64,000 nucleotides of DNA from an uncultured Fastidiosipila sp. (GCA_947253875.1 CAMYAM010000008.1:10324-74323); one strand, 5' to 3'; counted from the first letter of the stretch, positions 8,695-18,793 are shown. Notes: generated by a model from the letters alone, not told the origin. Made by a program: numbers and translations.

Positions 8695-10932
8695 TTACAT
8701 CTTTTCTGCTACGTACCAAACTGCATCATAATTTCTACTTGCTTGTTCAATCTTTAACCCAGCTGTTTCTAGATCAGCAGCTTTATACTCTCCTAGAACT
8801 TGTCTACCTTCTCCATTATATAAAGTTAGTTTGTAGGTCGCGTTTCTATCTAAGCCTTGCCATCTAATTAACTTTGGCAGTCTGCCTGTCATTAAATCCT
8901 TATAAACAACTACTAAGATAGCATTGTTTTTGCTCTTATCTACCATCTCCCACGCAGTTATGTATTTATCCTCATACGGATCAATAATTCTGTAATAATC
9001 ACCCTTTTGAACTGTTTCCCAGTATTCGTTATAAAAACTAATAAACTTCTTGGTAAATTCTTGCTCCGCCTCAGTGAGAGTATTCAGATCTAGCTCATAA
9101 CCAAATGCACCCTGCAATGCTGTAGCAGCTCTTGTACTAATTGGCACAACTCTCTGGTTCTGGTGATTAGGAACAGCAGAAACATGTGCAGAAATAGTTG
9201 ATAAAGGATAGAAGAATGAAGTTCCATGTTGAATTCTAGTTCTATCTATTGCATCAGTATTATCACTTGTCCATATCTGAGGTGTATAGTACAACATACC
9301 TAGGTCAAATCTTCCACCACCACCACTGCAGCCTTCAACCAATAAATCAGGATAGTTATCCAATAAATGCTGGAATACACGGTATACACCAAGTACATAT
9401 CGATGTGACACCTCTCCCTGTCTATCTGCTGGTAATACCGCACTATATAAATCAAATAATGATCTATTCATATCCCATTTCAAATATGAAATATTACCTG
9501 ATTGAAGTACATTATCTAATGCCTCTATAGCAAAATCTTGCACATCTTTTCTACTAAAATCTAACACCAACTGTGTTCTCGCACGCACTGGGGACTTTCC
9601 TGGTATCGCTAATGCCCACTCAGGATGTGTTCTGTACAAATCACTATCCTCATTAACCATCTCTGGTTCCATCCAAATACCAAAATCTAAACCAAGTTCA
9701 TTAACCTCTTTAGCCAAATCTCCTAAAGTACCACCTAGTTTAGCTTCATTAGGGATCCAGTCACCTAGACCTGATATATCTAAATCACGCTTGCCAAACC
9801 AACCATCATCTAAGACAAAAAGATCAAAGTTCAATTCTTTAGCTTTTCTTACAATCTCTAGAATTTTATCTTTAGTAAAATCAAAGTATGTAGCTTCCCA
9901 GTTGTTTACTAATACAGGTCTACGTTTGTTAACCCAATTACTCTTGATTAAGTTGTTATTTACAGCATTATGTAAGTTCCTGCTTAGTTCACCTCTACCA
10001 TTACTGCTATATGAAAGAGCTAATTCTGGAGTTTCAAAACTTTCTCCTGCTTTTAGCTTCCAGTTAAAGTTACTATCATCTATACCTGCGACTACTCTTA
10101 TCTGTCCAAGCTGATCTTTTTCGCAAGATATATTAAATCCACCACTATAAACCAAACTGATACCATAGGCTTCACCAACAAGCTCTGTAGTATCTTTACC
10201 CTGAAGTATTATACTTGGGTTGTGCTGATGACTTGATGTACCTCTAGTACTTCTCACTTGGAAAATATTTCTACCTAGCTCAGTAATCTCTGCGTTTCTC
10301 TCACCTGTGTGTTGTCCTGGTAAATGCAAAACTTCGAAATCAGAATATACAAAGTCAAGGGCAGCAGAAGCAAAGTTCTTAATAAAAACGGTTTCACTAG
10401 TTTCATTAATCAACTTTGCTGATCTAGTAATTAAATCAAACTCTGGAAATACTGAATAATATAATTCTAATTTTAATTCAGAAAATCTGTCCTTAAGAGT
10501 TATTACTAATGTTTCTGCTTCATTATCTTCACGACTCCAAAAGTGAGGTTGACCTTCTAAATTATACTTTCCTGAGTAAAACTCATGCGAAGAATATCTA
10601 AAATCTGTCCCTCTAGTGCCATTTTCCCAAAGTACGTCCAAAGCATTAATTCTAAAATCACCAGTTCCATATTGAGGAAACTCCTGAGGTAAGGTATCAA
10701 ATGAATAAGTCTTGTCAGTACTCCTATCTCCAGGATTACCTGAAAACCCTACATCCATGTGAGTGAAAATATAAGAATAATCTGAACCTACTGTTTTCTC
10801 TCCATACCATGTATGTAACAAAGACTTATTTTCATCTACTTTCATTTGATAAGTACTTTTATTCGAATTAATAGTGAAGGTATTATCCTTGTCATTATAA
10901 ATTATGTATTTAGAATTGTTTAATAATTGCAT
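8695..10932 (-). CDS. aga: GH36 alpha-galactosidase
   Basis: Releases galactose from raffinose, melibiose and related alpha-galactosides. The 745-residue protein has the GH36 order: N-terminal beta-sandwich (about 1-320), (beta/alpha)8 barrel and C-terminal sheet. VLDDGWFGKRDLDISGLGDW marks the substrate-binding loop, KWDMNR holds nucleophile Asp487, and SDNTDAIDRTR near residue 555 holds the acid/base Asp. EGCSGGGGRFDLGM is the conserved Cys-Gly loop. There is no signal peptide, so it is intracellular. It is the last gene of a leftward operon with gtfA, msmG, msmF, msmE and a ROK regulator, the same set as the S. mutans msm operon. A paralog with very similar sequence lies at 35611-37845. 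Confidence 0.94.
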   Translation of the reverse strand: MQLLNNSKYIIYNDKDNTFTINSNKSTYQMKVDENKSLLHTWYGEKTVGSDYSYIFTHMDVGFSGNPGDRSTDKTYSFDTLPQEFPQYGTGDFRINALDVLWENGTRGTDFRYSSHEFYSGKYNLEGQPHFWSREDNEAETLVITLKDRFSELKLELYYSVFPEFDLITRSAKLINETSETVFIKNFASAALDFVYSDFEVLHLPGQHTGERNAEITELGRNIFQVRSTRGTSSHQHNPSIILQGKDTTELVGEAYGISLVYSGGFNISCEKDQLGQIRVVAGIDDSNFNWKLKAGESFETPELALSYSSNGRGELSRNLHNAVNNNLIKSNWVNKRRPVLVNNWEATYFDFTKDKILEIVRKAKELNFDLFVLDDGWFGKRDLDISGLGDWIPNEAKLGGTLGDLAKEVNELGLDFGIWMEPEMVNEDSDLYRTHPEWALAIPGKSPVRARTQLVLDFSRKDVQDFAIEALDNVLQSGNISYLKWDMNRSLFDLYSAVLPADRQGEVSHRYVLGVYRVFQHLLDNYPDLLVEGCSGGGGRFDLGMLYYTPQIWTSDNTDAIDRTRIQHGTSFFYPLSTISAHVSAVPNHQNQRVVPISTRAATALQGAFGYELDLNTLTEAEQEFTKKFISFYNEYWETVQKGDYYRIIDPYEDKYITAWEMVDKSKNNAILVVVYKDLMTGRLPKLIRWQGLDRNATYKLTLYNGEGRQVLGEYKAADLETAGLKIEQASRNYDAVWYVAEKM

Positions 10933-11005
10933 TTTATCTCCTTAATCTAAAATTAGGGACAATGATTTACTCAATCATCATCCCTATAAAAATCAAATAT
11001 TTTAG

Positions 11006-12460
11006 CTAAATCTTAAATACTTCTTCTTTTCCAGATTCAGAAGTAATAATTCTCGCTTCTAAGCTATTCAAATCAATCTCCAACTTAGTGTCATATTTGT
11101 CAAAAATATTTGTCCAAATTAATTCCAGTTTATTTTCAGAATAGGCAACACTGAAGCTTCCTTCGTAGAACTTATTATTATTCCTAAATTCAATCAATTT
11201 TAGAATTCTTTGTGTACGCTCTCTTTGCAAAGCTTCACGTATGTCAGCTCTACTGTAATTTCTTCTGTTTAATTCGCGACCATCACCTGTTCTTTCATAT
11301 TCAGGATAGTCATGAACACCACCGAAAATCCCTTCATAATAAACTTGTGGAATTCCAGGAACAAACAATTGAATAGCTCTGGCTATTACAAATGAATCAT
11401 CATCTTCACCTAATAGTGAATAAAGAGTTCCGCAGATCTGATGTACGTTTGGAGCATTTTCATAAGCTTTCTCTGTTGAGTGCAGTTCTGTAAATTTAGC
11501 CCCATTTCTCTCAGTGATATTAACCACTTCAACCATATCTGCTTCGTTCAAGATGCCATTCATATCAGGTTGAACAGGAATACCATCATGGCAGTCAATT
11601 AAAGTTACCCAATCATCTGGTCGATCTGGGTCTTCAAGTAATTTAACTAAGAGTTTTGCATCTTTAATCAATAATGCCTCTAAAATCGCATATGAGATTA
11701 AGAAGTCATAGTTTTGATATTTCTTCTGAGCTAGTTTTCTCATATCCTTTAATGGTGCATGAATCTCGTGCAATATCTTGATACCAGCCTTATTAGCTTC
11801 AGCCTCAATCCAATTCATGAATTCATATATTTCAGGTTCTACAAAGAAGCAAGAAGTTCCTGGTTTCTTAACCGCATACGCTATGGCATCCATTCTTAGT
11901 TCTTTTAATCCCTTTGAAGCAAAGAACTCAAATAGATCTTTGTAATAATTTCTAACAATATCTGTATTTATATCAACATCTAACTGTTCTGACGGATCTT
12001 GTCCACCAAAAGTTGTCCATATCCTTATTGTCTCGCCATTTGCTAATTTATAATCAGACCATGGACGTTTTCTTCTAAGCACAAGATTTTTAATATCATC
12101 TGCACTTGGTTCATTCTTACCAAAGATTTTTTCTGGAGTTAAGAAGAAGTCTTTGTACTCAGATTTATCACCATTCTCTAAGTAATCCTTAAACATCTTG
12201 GATTGAGCTGAGACATGGTTAACCATAAAATCTAAGGTCAAATCATACTTTTCAGCGATTCTACTTATATCTTCCCAATTTCCAAATCTTGGATCTATTT
12301 GTTTATAGTCGATTGGAGCAAACCCTCTATCTCCTGAGGAAGGATATGGTGGCAAAATATGAACTCCAGAGAAGATACCTTTAAAATCTTCTTCTAAGAC
12401 TTGTTCTAATTCTTTTAGATTTCCACCCAAAGAGTCTGGGTATGTGATTAATTTTGTCAT
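11006..12460 (-). CDS. gtfA: GH13 sucrose phosphorylase
   Basis: Phosphorolyses sucrose to glucose-1-phosphate and fructose, saving ATP. The 484-residue protein has the compact GH13_18 layout. HILPPYPSSGDRGFAP and DFMVNHVSAQS are the N-terminal barrel motifs, LRMDAIAYAVKKPGTSCFF contains the nucleophile Asp, HEIH has the acid/base Glu, and IDCHDGIP the third acidic residue. All of these follow the sucrose phosphorylase pattern, not the amylase pattern. It lies between the ABC transporter genes and alpha-galactosidase, as in msm operons, where galactosidase converts raffinose to sucrose and GtfA splits it. Related GH13_18 members act on sucrose-6'-phosphate or glucosylglycerate, and these cannot be fully excluded. 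Confidence 0.88.
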   Translation of the reverse strand: MTKLITYPDSLGGNLKELEQVLEEDFKGIFSGVHILPPYPSSGDRGFAPIDYKQIDPRFGNWEDISRIAEKYDLTLDFMVNHVSAQSKMFKDYLENGDKSEYKDFFLTPEKIFGKNEPSADDIKNLVLRRKRPWSDYKLANGETIRIWTTFGGQDPSEQLDVDINTDIVRNYYKDLFEFFASKGLKELRMDAIAYAVKKPGTSCFFVEPEIYEFMNWIEAEANKAGIKILHEIHAPLKDMRKLAQKKYQNYDFLISYAILEALLIKDAKLLVKLLEDPDRPDDWVTLIDCHDGIPVQPDMNGILNEADMVEVVNITERNGAKFTELHSTEKAYENAPNVHQICGTLYSLLGEDDDSFVIARAIQLFVPGIPQVYYEGIFGGVHDYPEYERTGDGRELNRRNYSRADIREALQRERTQRILKLIEFRNNNKFYEGSFSVAYSENKLELIWTNIFDKYDTKLEIDLNSLEARIITSESGKEEVFKI

Positions 12461-12534
12461 TTCTTACCTCTTTTAATCATATTTTTAAAAAGTATAAATC
12501 CACTTTTTTTATTAAGCTAATAAACTTTCACTTA

Positions 12535-13380
12535 TTATCCTTTTACTGCGCCTGCAACAACTCCGGATAAGACTTGCTTTTGCAATAATAAGTACAGCAC
12601 TATAACAGGAATTGCTACCATAACTAAAGCACCCATGATTAATCCTAAGTCTGATGAATAGGTACCATAGAACTGTTGAGTTGCAATTGGCAATGTCCAT
12701 AGACCTTTTCTAGTCAAGACTAATGTTGGTAACAAAAAGTCATTCCAGATACTTACAGAATACAGTGTAGCTACAGTTGCAGTGATAGGTTTCAACAATG
12801 GTAAAACAATTCTAAAGAATGTTTGGTAAATATTTGCACCATCTATAGTTGCAGCTTCTTCCAACGATACTGGAACACTAGTAGCTATATAACTTCTAAA
12901 CATAAATATTGCCATAGATACTGAAAAACCTGTATGCATCAAGATTAAAGTAATTCTTCTATTTAGCAAGTTCAACTGAGCTCCATAGACTGATACCAAA
13001 GGGATCATTAAAACTTGGAAAGGAATTACCATTGAGGCTAGCATTAATGAGTAGAAAAATTTATTAACTTTCCATTGTTTTCTAGCAAATATATATGCAG
13101 CCAATGATGAGGTTAATATAATCAAGCATACACTTGATACCGTAATAATTAAGGAATTCAAGAATGTTCTAGGGAAAATCATTTTCCTGAAAGCTTCCGT
13201 ATAGTTTCTAGCCGACCAACCTTGACTACCTATAAAAGATAATGGCTCAGCAACTATATCTCTTCTTACCTTAAATGAGTTAATTAAAATTACATAAATT
13301 GGATAGATAAATATCGCTAAAAGTATCAATAATAGTAAGAAAGTTAAAACATTTCTTACGAGAGTATTTTTATTTTTCAT
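12535..13380 (-). CDS. msmG: Sugar ABC transporter permease, MsmG/MalG type
   Basis: A 281-residue inner-membrane permease with six predicted helices. It carries the EAA loop EEAATIDGANIYQTFFRIVLPLLKP, which docks to the ATPase. It forms a heterodimer with the protein encoded just upstream: its ATG shares one base with that gene's stop codon, so the two are translationally coupled. It should import the oligosaccharide captured by the lipoprotein encoded two genes upstream. No ATPase gene (MsmK) is in the operon, so a shared ATPase elsewhere must drive transport, as is known for several Gram-positive sugar transporters. Confidence 0.92.
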   Translation of the reverse strand: MKNKNTLVRNVLTFLLLLILLAIFIYPIYVILINSFKVRRDIVAEPLSFIGSQGWSARNYTEAFRKMIFPRTFLNSLIITVSSVCLIILTSSLAAYIFARKQWKVNKFFYSLMLASMVIPFQVLMIPLVSVYGAQLNLLNRRITLILMHTGFSVSMAIFMFRSYIATSVPVSLEEAATIDGANIYQTFFRIVLPLLKPITATVATLYSVSIWNDFLLPTLVLTRKGLWTLPIATQQFYGTYSSDLGLIMGALVMVAIPVIVLYLLLQKQVLSGVVAGAVKG

Positions 13381-14264
13381 TATGCTTTAACCTCCATCTT
13401 CTGTCCTATTTTAGCGTGAGTCAAAGCGACTATTGCAACTAAGGCAAATAATGTAAACGCTTCAGTTTGACCTAAACCATATTTCTTAGCTGAGAAAGCT
13501 TGATCATAAACATACATAGGAGCAAGCTTGGTTTCACCAAATGGTCCACCCTCTGTCAAGGACAAGTTGACATCATATGTAACAAAACATCTAGTAATAG
13601 CAAGGAATATACAAATTGTGAATGTTCCTACCATCATAGGAATTGTAATCCTAAATAAAGTATCAGTCTTGTTACATCCATCGATTAATGAGGCTTCTTT
13701 TAGCTCTTCAGGTACTGAAGTTAATCCTGCAGCATAAATAATCATTAAATATCCAGAAAGTTGCCATACTGTTACTATAATTAAAGCCCACATAGCTGTA
13801 TCAGGACTAGATAACCAAGACTTCTTCAATACTTCAATTCCAAATATCTGTCCTATAGCTGGTAAAGCATTCTTAAAAACAAACTGCCAAATATAACCTA
13901 ATACAATTCCACCAATCAAATTAGGAGTGAAGAAAGTTGTTCTAAATGCATTACGTCCCCTAAAAGGTACTGATACTAACAATGCTAATAGAAAACCTAA
14001 AATGTTAGATAGTAGAACTGACCAAAATGCAAATGTTACAGTTCTTCCCATAGATACCCAGAAGCTCTTATCTGCAATCATGTCTTTATAGTTTTGCAGA
14101 CCAACTAAATTATAATGATTGCTGATTCCATCCCAGTTTGTAAATGTCAAAAATATACCAAAGATAAAAGGTACTAAAACAACCATCGTAAATAAAAATA
14201 CTGCTGGACCTGCAAAGCTTATAAATTCAATAAAACTTTCAAATCTATTTTTTGTCTTTTTCAT
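13380..14264 (-). CDS. msmF: Sugar ABC transporter permease, MsmF/MalF type
   Basis: A 294-residue permease with six or more hydrophobic segments and the EAA loop EASLIDGCNKTDTLFRITIPMM. It pairs with the MsmG protein encoded directly downstream. ATG 14264 is chosen because TAGGAA lies about 7 bases upstream; an in-frame ATG at 14291 has no ribosome binding site. The stop codon overlaps the next start. Together with MsmE and MsmG it forms a carbohydrate uptake-1 type transporter for di- or oligosaccharides, very probably alpha-galactosides or isomalto-oligosaccharides given the enzymes nearby. Confidence 0.92.
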   Translation of the reverse strand: MKKTKNRFESFIEFISFAGPAVFLFTMVVLVPFIFGIFLTFTNWDGISNHYNLVGLQNYKDMIADKSFWVSMGRTVTFAFWSVLLSNILGFLLALLVSVPFRGRNAFRTTFFTPNLIGGIVLGYIWQFVFKNALPAIGQIFGIEVLKKSWLSSPDTAMWALIIVTVWQLSGYLMIIYAAGLTSVPEELKEASLIDGCNKTDTLFRITIPMMVGTFTICIFLAITRCFVTYDVNLSLTEGGPFGETKLAPMYVYDQAFSAKKYGLGQTEAFTLFALVAIVALTHAKIGQKMEVKA

Positions 14265-14321
14265 ATTTATATTCCTATAATATTGCCCCATATTGAATAA
14301 TATGAGGCAATAAATACTTAA

Positions 14322-15641
14322 TTATTTTTGTTTTTGCCAGTAAGCTTCTATCGCTTTAGCAAATTCGTTTCTATCAATATTTTTTGCCAAGTATTTTTGG
14401 AATTCTGCTCCCATTTCTTTCCAGTGGTCACCTGGGTAGAAAGGATATCCATCAATCAAAGCATTATTTTGTGCGTATTTCTGAACTGAAGCACTTAATG
14501 GGTTTGTTACTTCTAATGTATTATTGCTAAATGCTGGTACTAATTGACATTCATCAACTATGAATTTTTGTCCTTCTTCATCGTAAACAAGCCAGTTCAA
14601 CCATTCTAAAGCTGCTTTTTGTTGAGCTTCTGTACTGAACTCTTTGTCAATCATAATTCTCTTACTTGCACTACCAGTTAATTTATCTGCTACACCATTT
14701 TCAGTGTTATTTTGTGGAATTGGCATAACTCCATATTCAAATTTATCTGATGCAGCATCTTTCATCTCAGCCCAAGCCCAGTTTCCATTAAACCAGAAAC
14801 CAACTTCACCTTCAGCTAATGCAATAGCGTTTCTATCATAATCAGCTGCCATAGGATCTTCTTTATTCATATTGTATTTTGCTAATAAGTCAAAAGTATC
14901 CATTAGAGAATTATATCTTGTATTCTCAGCTAAATTGGCTTTACCAGCTTTTAATTCGTCGATGAATTTTGAAGCATCTTCTACATCTTTACCAACTTGC
15001 TCATATACTGAGCATAAGTAGTGTCCACCTAAAGACCAATCTTCTTTATTTAAAGCAACAGGTGATTCCATTCCTCCAGCGACTAATTTTTCTAAAATTT
15101 CAGCTAACTGATCCATAGTATTTACGCTTTCAGGATCAAATTTTTCACCAGTTACCTTTTCAATAGCTGTCTTATTGTACATCAAGCCTCTTGCTTCAAT
15201 ACAAAATGGGAAAGCAATTACTTGACCATTATCATTTACTACACCATATTCTTTAGCTCCGGAAATCTCTGTCCATTTTTCATTAGATAAGTCTAGAGTT
15301 TTTTCCTCTAACATATAAATGTCTTGAACGTCTCCCATGAATAAAGTAGGCGCTTCACCTGAAGCATAACGTCTTGAAATTTCTTGAGATGGAGAGTCAA
15401 CTCCTGTAACTAAAATTTCAAATTCGATATTATGTTTCTTACCATACTCTTCTGCCATTTTTTCCATTTGTGGTTGGATCTCAGCTTTAGAGTTCAAGAT
15501 TGAAATTCTTACTTTGTCTCCTGTTGAACCTGACTTTCCAGCTTCACCTGAAGACCCTGTACCTTCGTTTGGTGCACTACAAGCTACTAAACCTAGCGCC
15601 ATTACACCTGCTAAAAGAAAACTTCCTATTTTCTTATTCAT
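14322..15641 (-). CDS. msmE: Sugar-binding lipoprotein of ABC transporter, MsmE type
   Basis: A 439-residue extracellular solute-binding protein (family 1). The N-terminus has a lysine-rich start, a hydrophobic helix and the lipobox LVAC, so Cys21 should be lipid-modified and anchor the protein outside the membrane. A Gly/Ser-rich linker (about 22-42) follows and then the two-lobe binding fold. VGFWFNGNWAWAEM near residue 280 is the typical ligand-facing Trp-rich stretch. It delivers sugar to MsmF/MsmG. It lies 43 bases after the ROK repressor gene with no terminator between, so the two are likely co-transcribed. Confidence 0.93.
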   Translation of the reverse strand: MNKKIGSFLLAGVMALGLVACSAPNEGTGSSGEAGKSGSTGDKVRISILNSKAEIQPQMEKMAEEYGKKHNIEFEILVTGVDSPSQEISRRYASGEAPTLFMGDVQDIYMLEEKTLDLSNEKWTEISGAKEYGVVNDNGQVIAFPFCIEARGLMYNKTAIEKVTGEKFDPESVNTMDQLAEILEKLVAGGMESPVALNKEDWSLGGHYLCSVYEQVGKDVEDASKFIDELKAGKANLAENTRYNSLMDTFDLLAKYNMNKEDPMAADYDRNAIALAEGEVGFWFNGNWAWAEMKDAASDKFEYGVMPIPQNNTENGVADKLTGSASKRIMIDKEFSTEAQQKAALEWLNWLVYDEEGQKFIVDECQLVPAFSNNTLEVTNPLSASVQKYAQNNALIDGYPFYPGDHWKEMGAEFQKYLAKNIDRNEFAKAIEAYWQKQK

Positions 15642-15684
15642 AACAATTCCTCCAAATTCTTTTTTAATTATTAAAATTAAAAAC

Positions 15685-16914
15685 TTAATTATTAATTATT
15701 TGGCTAAGCAAATGTGTATTTCGCAATAAATTATCAATTGCAACACTTGCCGCCCCTAGAAGTATCCTGTCAACACTTTTATCTGCATATCTGATGATTA
15801 CGTGCTCTTCATTACCGTTAAAAGCTCTTTCACTGACTACGCTCCTAATCTTATCAAGGACCAAGTCACCACCATTTGACATTACATCTCCAATAATTAT
15901 TTCGTCTGGTGCGTAAGCATTAACAAGGTTTACCACGCCATAGCCCATATATTCAGCTACCTCTTTTGCAAGAGATACACATAAGTCATCACCTTTGGCA
16001 GCATTTTCGAAAATATCTTGAGCTTTGAAGTTTTTAATAAAATTCAAAGCTGAGTTAGGAAACTTATGTAATAACTGCTCTGCTTTTCTTACAAATTGCA
16101 GTGATGAACAATATAGTTCAAGACAGCCATAGTTCCCGCATCTACACTTTTCGCCATCAAAATTAATACTAATATGTCCTACTTCTGCAGCAGTACCGTT
16201 TTTGCCAAGAAGCATTTTGCCGTCAGATATAATACCTGCACCAACACCCTCACCTACTAGGTAATATGCTATTGTTTTTTTATCTGCATACAGGTCTTCA
16301 CTGGTCAACCACTCGGCCATAACTCCTGAGTTAGCATCGTGTATTAAGTATACAGGAACCTCTATGTTTAATTCTAAAAGTCCAGATAAGTTAACTTCAC
16401 TAAATGAGTCAAGATCTGTTAAACCTATAATTTTGTTTGTTTCGTTATCAAATGGTCCAGGAACAGCTATACCGACTGCAGCAATTTTTTTATCTGAATT
16501 TACATATTCTAGAATTTTACTGGAAATTAACTCCACAAGTTCTGTATCAGGTTTTAGCTTACTAATATCAATCACTTTTTGACTTATTAGTTCACTTGAT
16601 AAAGAAAAGATACCAATCCTTAGTCCTCTTCTACTTAACTTAATCGCTAAAACATTAAATTCAGAAGCATTAACTTCTAGTCCTTCAGCTTTTCTTCCCA
16701 TTTTGCCTGAAACTCTGCCAACGCTTTTCAACAAATCAAGTTCAATTAACTTATTGGTTATTTTAGAAATTGCAGCACCTGTCAAACCTGTATAACTAGA
16801 TATTTGAGCTCGAGTGATGCCTGGATTCTTATACACCAATTGCATGATTCTGCCCCTATTCATGTTCTGCAGATCAAACTTATTTACAACATTTTTATCT
16901 CGATTTGTATTCAT
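15685..16914 (-). CDS. ROK-family transcriptional repressor
   Basis: A 409-residue regulator. Residues 15-80 form a winged helix-turn-helix (GITRAQISSYTGLTGAAISK). The rest is a ROK domain with the zinc site CRCGNYGCLE and the sugar-kinase-like VGEGVGAGI and EVGHISI motifs. ROK repressors such as NagC and XylR release DNA when a sugar or sugar phosphate binds. It is the first gene of the leftward operon with msmEFG, gtfA and aga, and it is divergent from a GH13 glucosidase. Palindromes at 16945-16959 and 17061-17075 lie in the shared upstream region, so it probably represses itself, the operon and the divergent gene. The start has no strong ribosome binding site. The inducer is unknown. Confidence 0.9.
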   Translation of the reverse strand: MNTNRDKNVVNKFDLQNMNRGRIMQLVYKNPGITRAQISSYTGLTGAAISKITNKLIELDLLKSVGRVSGKMGRKAEGLEVNASEFNVLAIKLSRRGLRIGIFSLSSELISQKVIDISKLKPDTELVELISSKILEYVNSDKKIAAVGIAVPGPFDNETNKIIGLTDLDSFSEVNLSGLLELNIEVPVYLIHDANSGVMAEWLTSEDLYADKKTIAYYLVGEGVGAGIISDGKMLLGKNGTAAEVGHISINFDGEKCRCGNYGCLELYCSSLQFVRKAEQLLHKFPNSALNFIKNFKAQDIFENAAKGDDLCVSLAKEVAEYMGYGVVNLVNAYAPDEIIIGDVMSNGGDLVLDKIRSVVSERAFNGNEEHVIIRYADKSVDRILLGAASVAIDNLLRNTHLLSQIINN

Positions 16915-16944
16915 GCATTCATTCTAAACTTAGCCTTGTCATTC

Positions 16945-16959
16945 GTCAACTGAGTTAAC
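16945..16959. promoter_or_regulatory. ROK operator copy beside the repressor gene
   Basis: GTCAACTGAGTTAAC matches the site before the sucrose operon at 14 of 15 bases. It lies 30 bases upstream of the ROK start codon. Confidence 0.7.
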
Positions 16960-17060
16960 TAATAGGACGATTATTCTACATTACTGCCAATTTTTAAGCT
17001 TGTTCATTGTGCACTTTAACAATAGAATTATCATCCTTTAACTAAAACAGTCGTTTTATG

Positions 17061-17075
17061 ATTAACAAAGTTAAC
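17061..17075. promoter_or_regulatory. Second ROK operator copy in the divergent region
   Basis: ATTAACAAAGTTAAC keeps both TTAAC arms of the palindrome and matches 12 of 15 bases of the best site. It lies 101 bases before the first GH13 start, so that gene could be controlled by the same repressor. Confidence 0.55.
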
Positions 17076-17176
17076 TAATAAAGCTGGCTCTCATTCCAAT
17101 TAAAGAAAAACCTTTAGTATTAAATCAATAAATTGTTTATCATGTAAATTAATAAAACAATTTTCGGAGGTTTAAT

Positions 17177-18793
17177 ATGAAACACTGGTGGCAGGATGAA
17201 GTTTTTTACCAGATTTATCCTAAAAGTTACAAAGATACAAATGAAGACGGCATAGGAGATTTGCCTGGAATTATTGAGAAATTAGACTACCTCAAAGATT
17301 TAGGAATTGGTGCTATATGGTTATCTCCTATTTTCACATCACCACAAGCAGATAACGGTTATGACGTTGCTGACTATGAGGACGTAGATCCTATGTTCGG
17401 AACACTTGAGGATCTTGATGAATTAATTGCAGAAGCTGATAAACGTGGTATTAAGATAGTTTTAGACCTAGTTTTGAATCATACTTCAGATGAGCATTAC
17501 TGGTTCCAAGAGGCTCTTAAAGGGAAAGATAATCCTTATCACGATTACTATATTTGGAGTGATAATGGACCAGATGACTTACCTAATGATATTGAATCTG
17601 CATTCGGTGGTCCTACATGGAAGTACGTGCCACACCTAGAGCAATGGTACTATCATCACTATGATGTCAAGCAACCAGATCTAGACTGGACAAATCCAAA
17701 AATGCGTCAAGAAATTTACGCAATGATTAACCGCTGGATTGATAGAGGTGTCGGCGGTTTCAGATTAGATGTTATTGATGAGATTGCCAAAGATATTCCA
17801 AACAAGGAAATCGTTAGATATCCAGAAATCTACGATCTAATAGAAGAATTATCCGCTAACTGTTTCCAAAGAGATGATGTTGATGTTGTAACAGTCGGTG
17901 AGGTTTGGAGTGCCAATCCAGAACGTGCTAAACGTTGGAGCAAAGAAGATGGCTCTCTCCTATCAATGGTTTTCCAACTAGAACATTCCCTACTGGACCA
18001 ACGTGAAAACAAGTATGATCTCAAACCTTTAAACTTCTTAAAACTCAAGGAAACTTTCTCCAAATGGCAAACTGAATTGCAGGAGCAAGGTTGGGGTTCA
18101 TTAGTCTGGGAAAATCATGATCTTCCACGCGTCGTTTCTCGTTGGGGAAATGATAAAGAGTTAAGAACCGAATCTGCAAAAATGTTTGCAACACTCTACC
18201 TAGGCTTACGTGGTACTCCTTACATCTACCAAGGTCAAGAAATTGGTATGACTAACCATCACTGGAGAGATATTAGTAAGTATGATGACGTTGAGGCTAT
18301 TAACTTATTTAACGAAAGAACTCAAAACGGTTATACGGAAGCTGAAGTTTACAACTCACTAGAAGTTAAAAGTCGAGACAACGCCAGAACTCCAATGCAA
18401 TGGGACGATAGCAAAAATGCTGGTTTCACTACTGGTACACCATGGATAGATGTTACTGATAACTATAAAGAAGTTAATGTAGCTTCTGAATTAAAAGACC
18501 CTAATTCAATCTTCAATCATTACAAGAAATTGATTCAATTGCGTAAAGACAATGATGTTTTCCTAAATGGTTATTATGAATTATTGCTTGCAGACGATGA
18601 GGAAGTATTCGCTTACAAACGTAGCACCGACGAGCAAGAATTATTAGTAATCTGCAACTTCTATGGAAATACAATAGAGCGTGAGCTAGAAGATCTCAAA
18701 GGAGATTCAGAACTAGTGTTAGCAAACTATGATATTGAAGATATTAATACATTGAAACCTTATGAGGCCAGAATGTATTTGTTAAATAAATAG
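17177..18793 (+). CDS. GH13_31 alpha-glucosidase (oligo-1,6-glucosidase / dextran glucosidase type)
   Basis: A 538-residue cytoplasmic enzyme that should remove glucose from isomalto-oligosaccharides. The GH13 set is complete: LVLNHTSDEH (His102), GFRLDVIDEI with nucleophile Asp198, VGEVW with acid/base Glu242 and ENHDLPR with Asp315. Val directly after the nucleophile is the residue linked to alpha-1,6 specificity in this subfamily, as in DexB. GGAGG lies 6 bases before the ATG. It is divergent from the ROK gene, with operator-like sites between. In S. mutans the msm operon also includes dexB, so the set of functions matches. A tandem paralog follows at 18997. Trehalose-6-phosphate hydrolase is a close relative but less likely here. 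Confidence 0.9.
   Translation: MKHWWQDEVFYQIYPKSYKDTNEDGIGDLPGIIEKLDYLKDLGIGAIWLSPIFTSPQADNGYDVADYEDVDPMFGTLEDLDELIAEADKRGIKIVLDLVLNHTSDEHYWFQEALKGKDNPYHDYYIWSDNGPDDLPNDIESAFGGPTWKYVPHLEQWYYHHYDVKQPDLDWTNPKMRQEIYAMINRWIDRGVGGFRLDVIDEIAKDIPNKEIVRYPEIYDLIEELSANCFQRDDVDVVTVGEVWSANPERAKRWSKEDGSLLSMVFQLEHSLLDQRENKYDLKPLNFLKLKETFSKWQTELQEQGWGSLVWENHDLPRVVSRWGNDKELRTESAKMFATLYLGLRGTPYIYQGQEIGMTNHHWRDISKYDDVEAINLFNERTQNGYTEAEVYNSLEVKSRDNARTPMQWDDSKNAGFTTGTPWIDVTDNYKEVNVASELKDPNSIFNHYKKLIQLRKDNDVFLNGYYELLLADDEEVFAYKRSTDEQELLVICNFYGNTIERELEDLKGDSELVLANYDIEDINTLKPYEARMYLLNK

Noticed and set aside
13450..13465. Possible catabolite (cre) site TGTAAACGCTTCAG in msmF
   Set aside because: It matches only the first half of the cre consensus and lies inside a coding region, far from a promoter.
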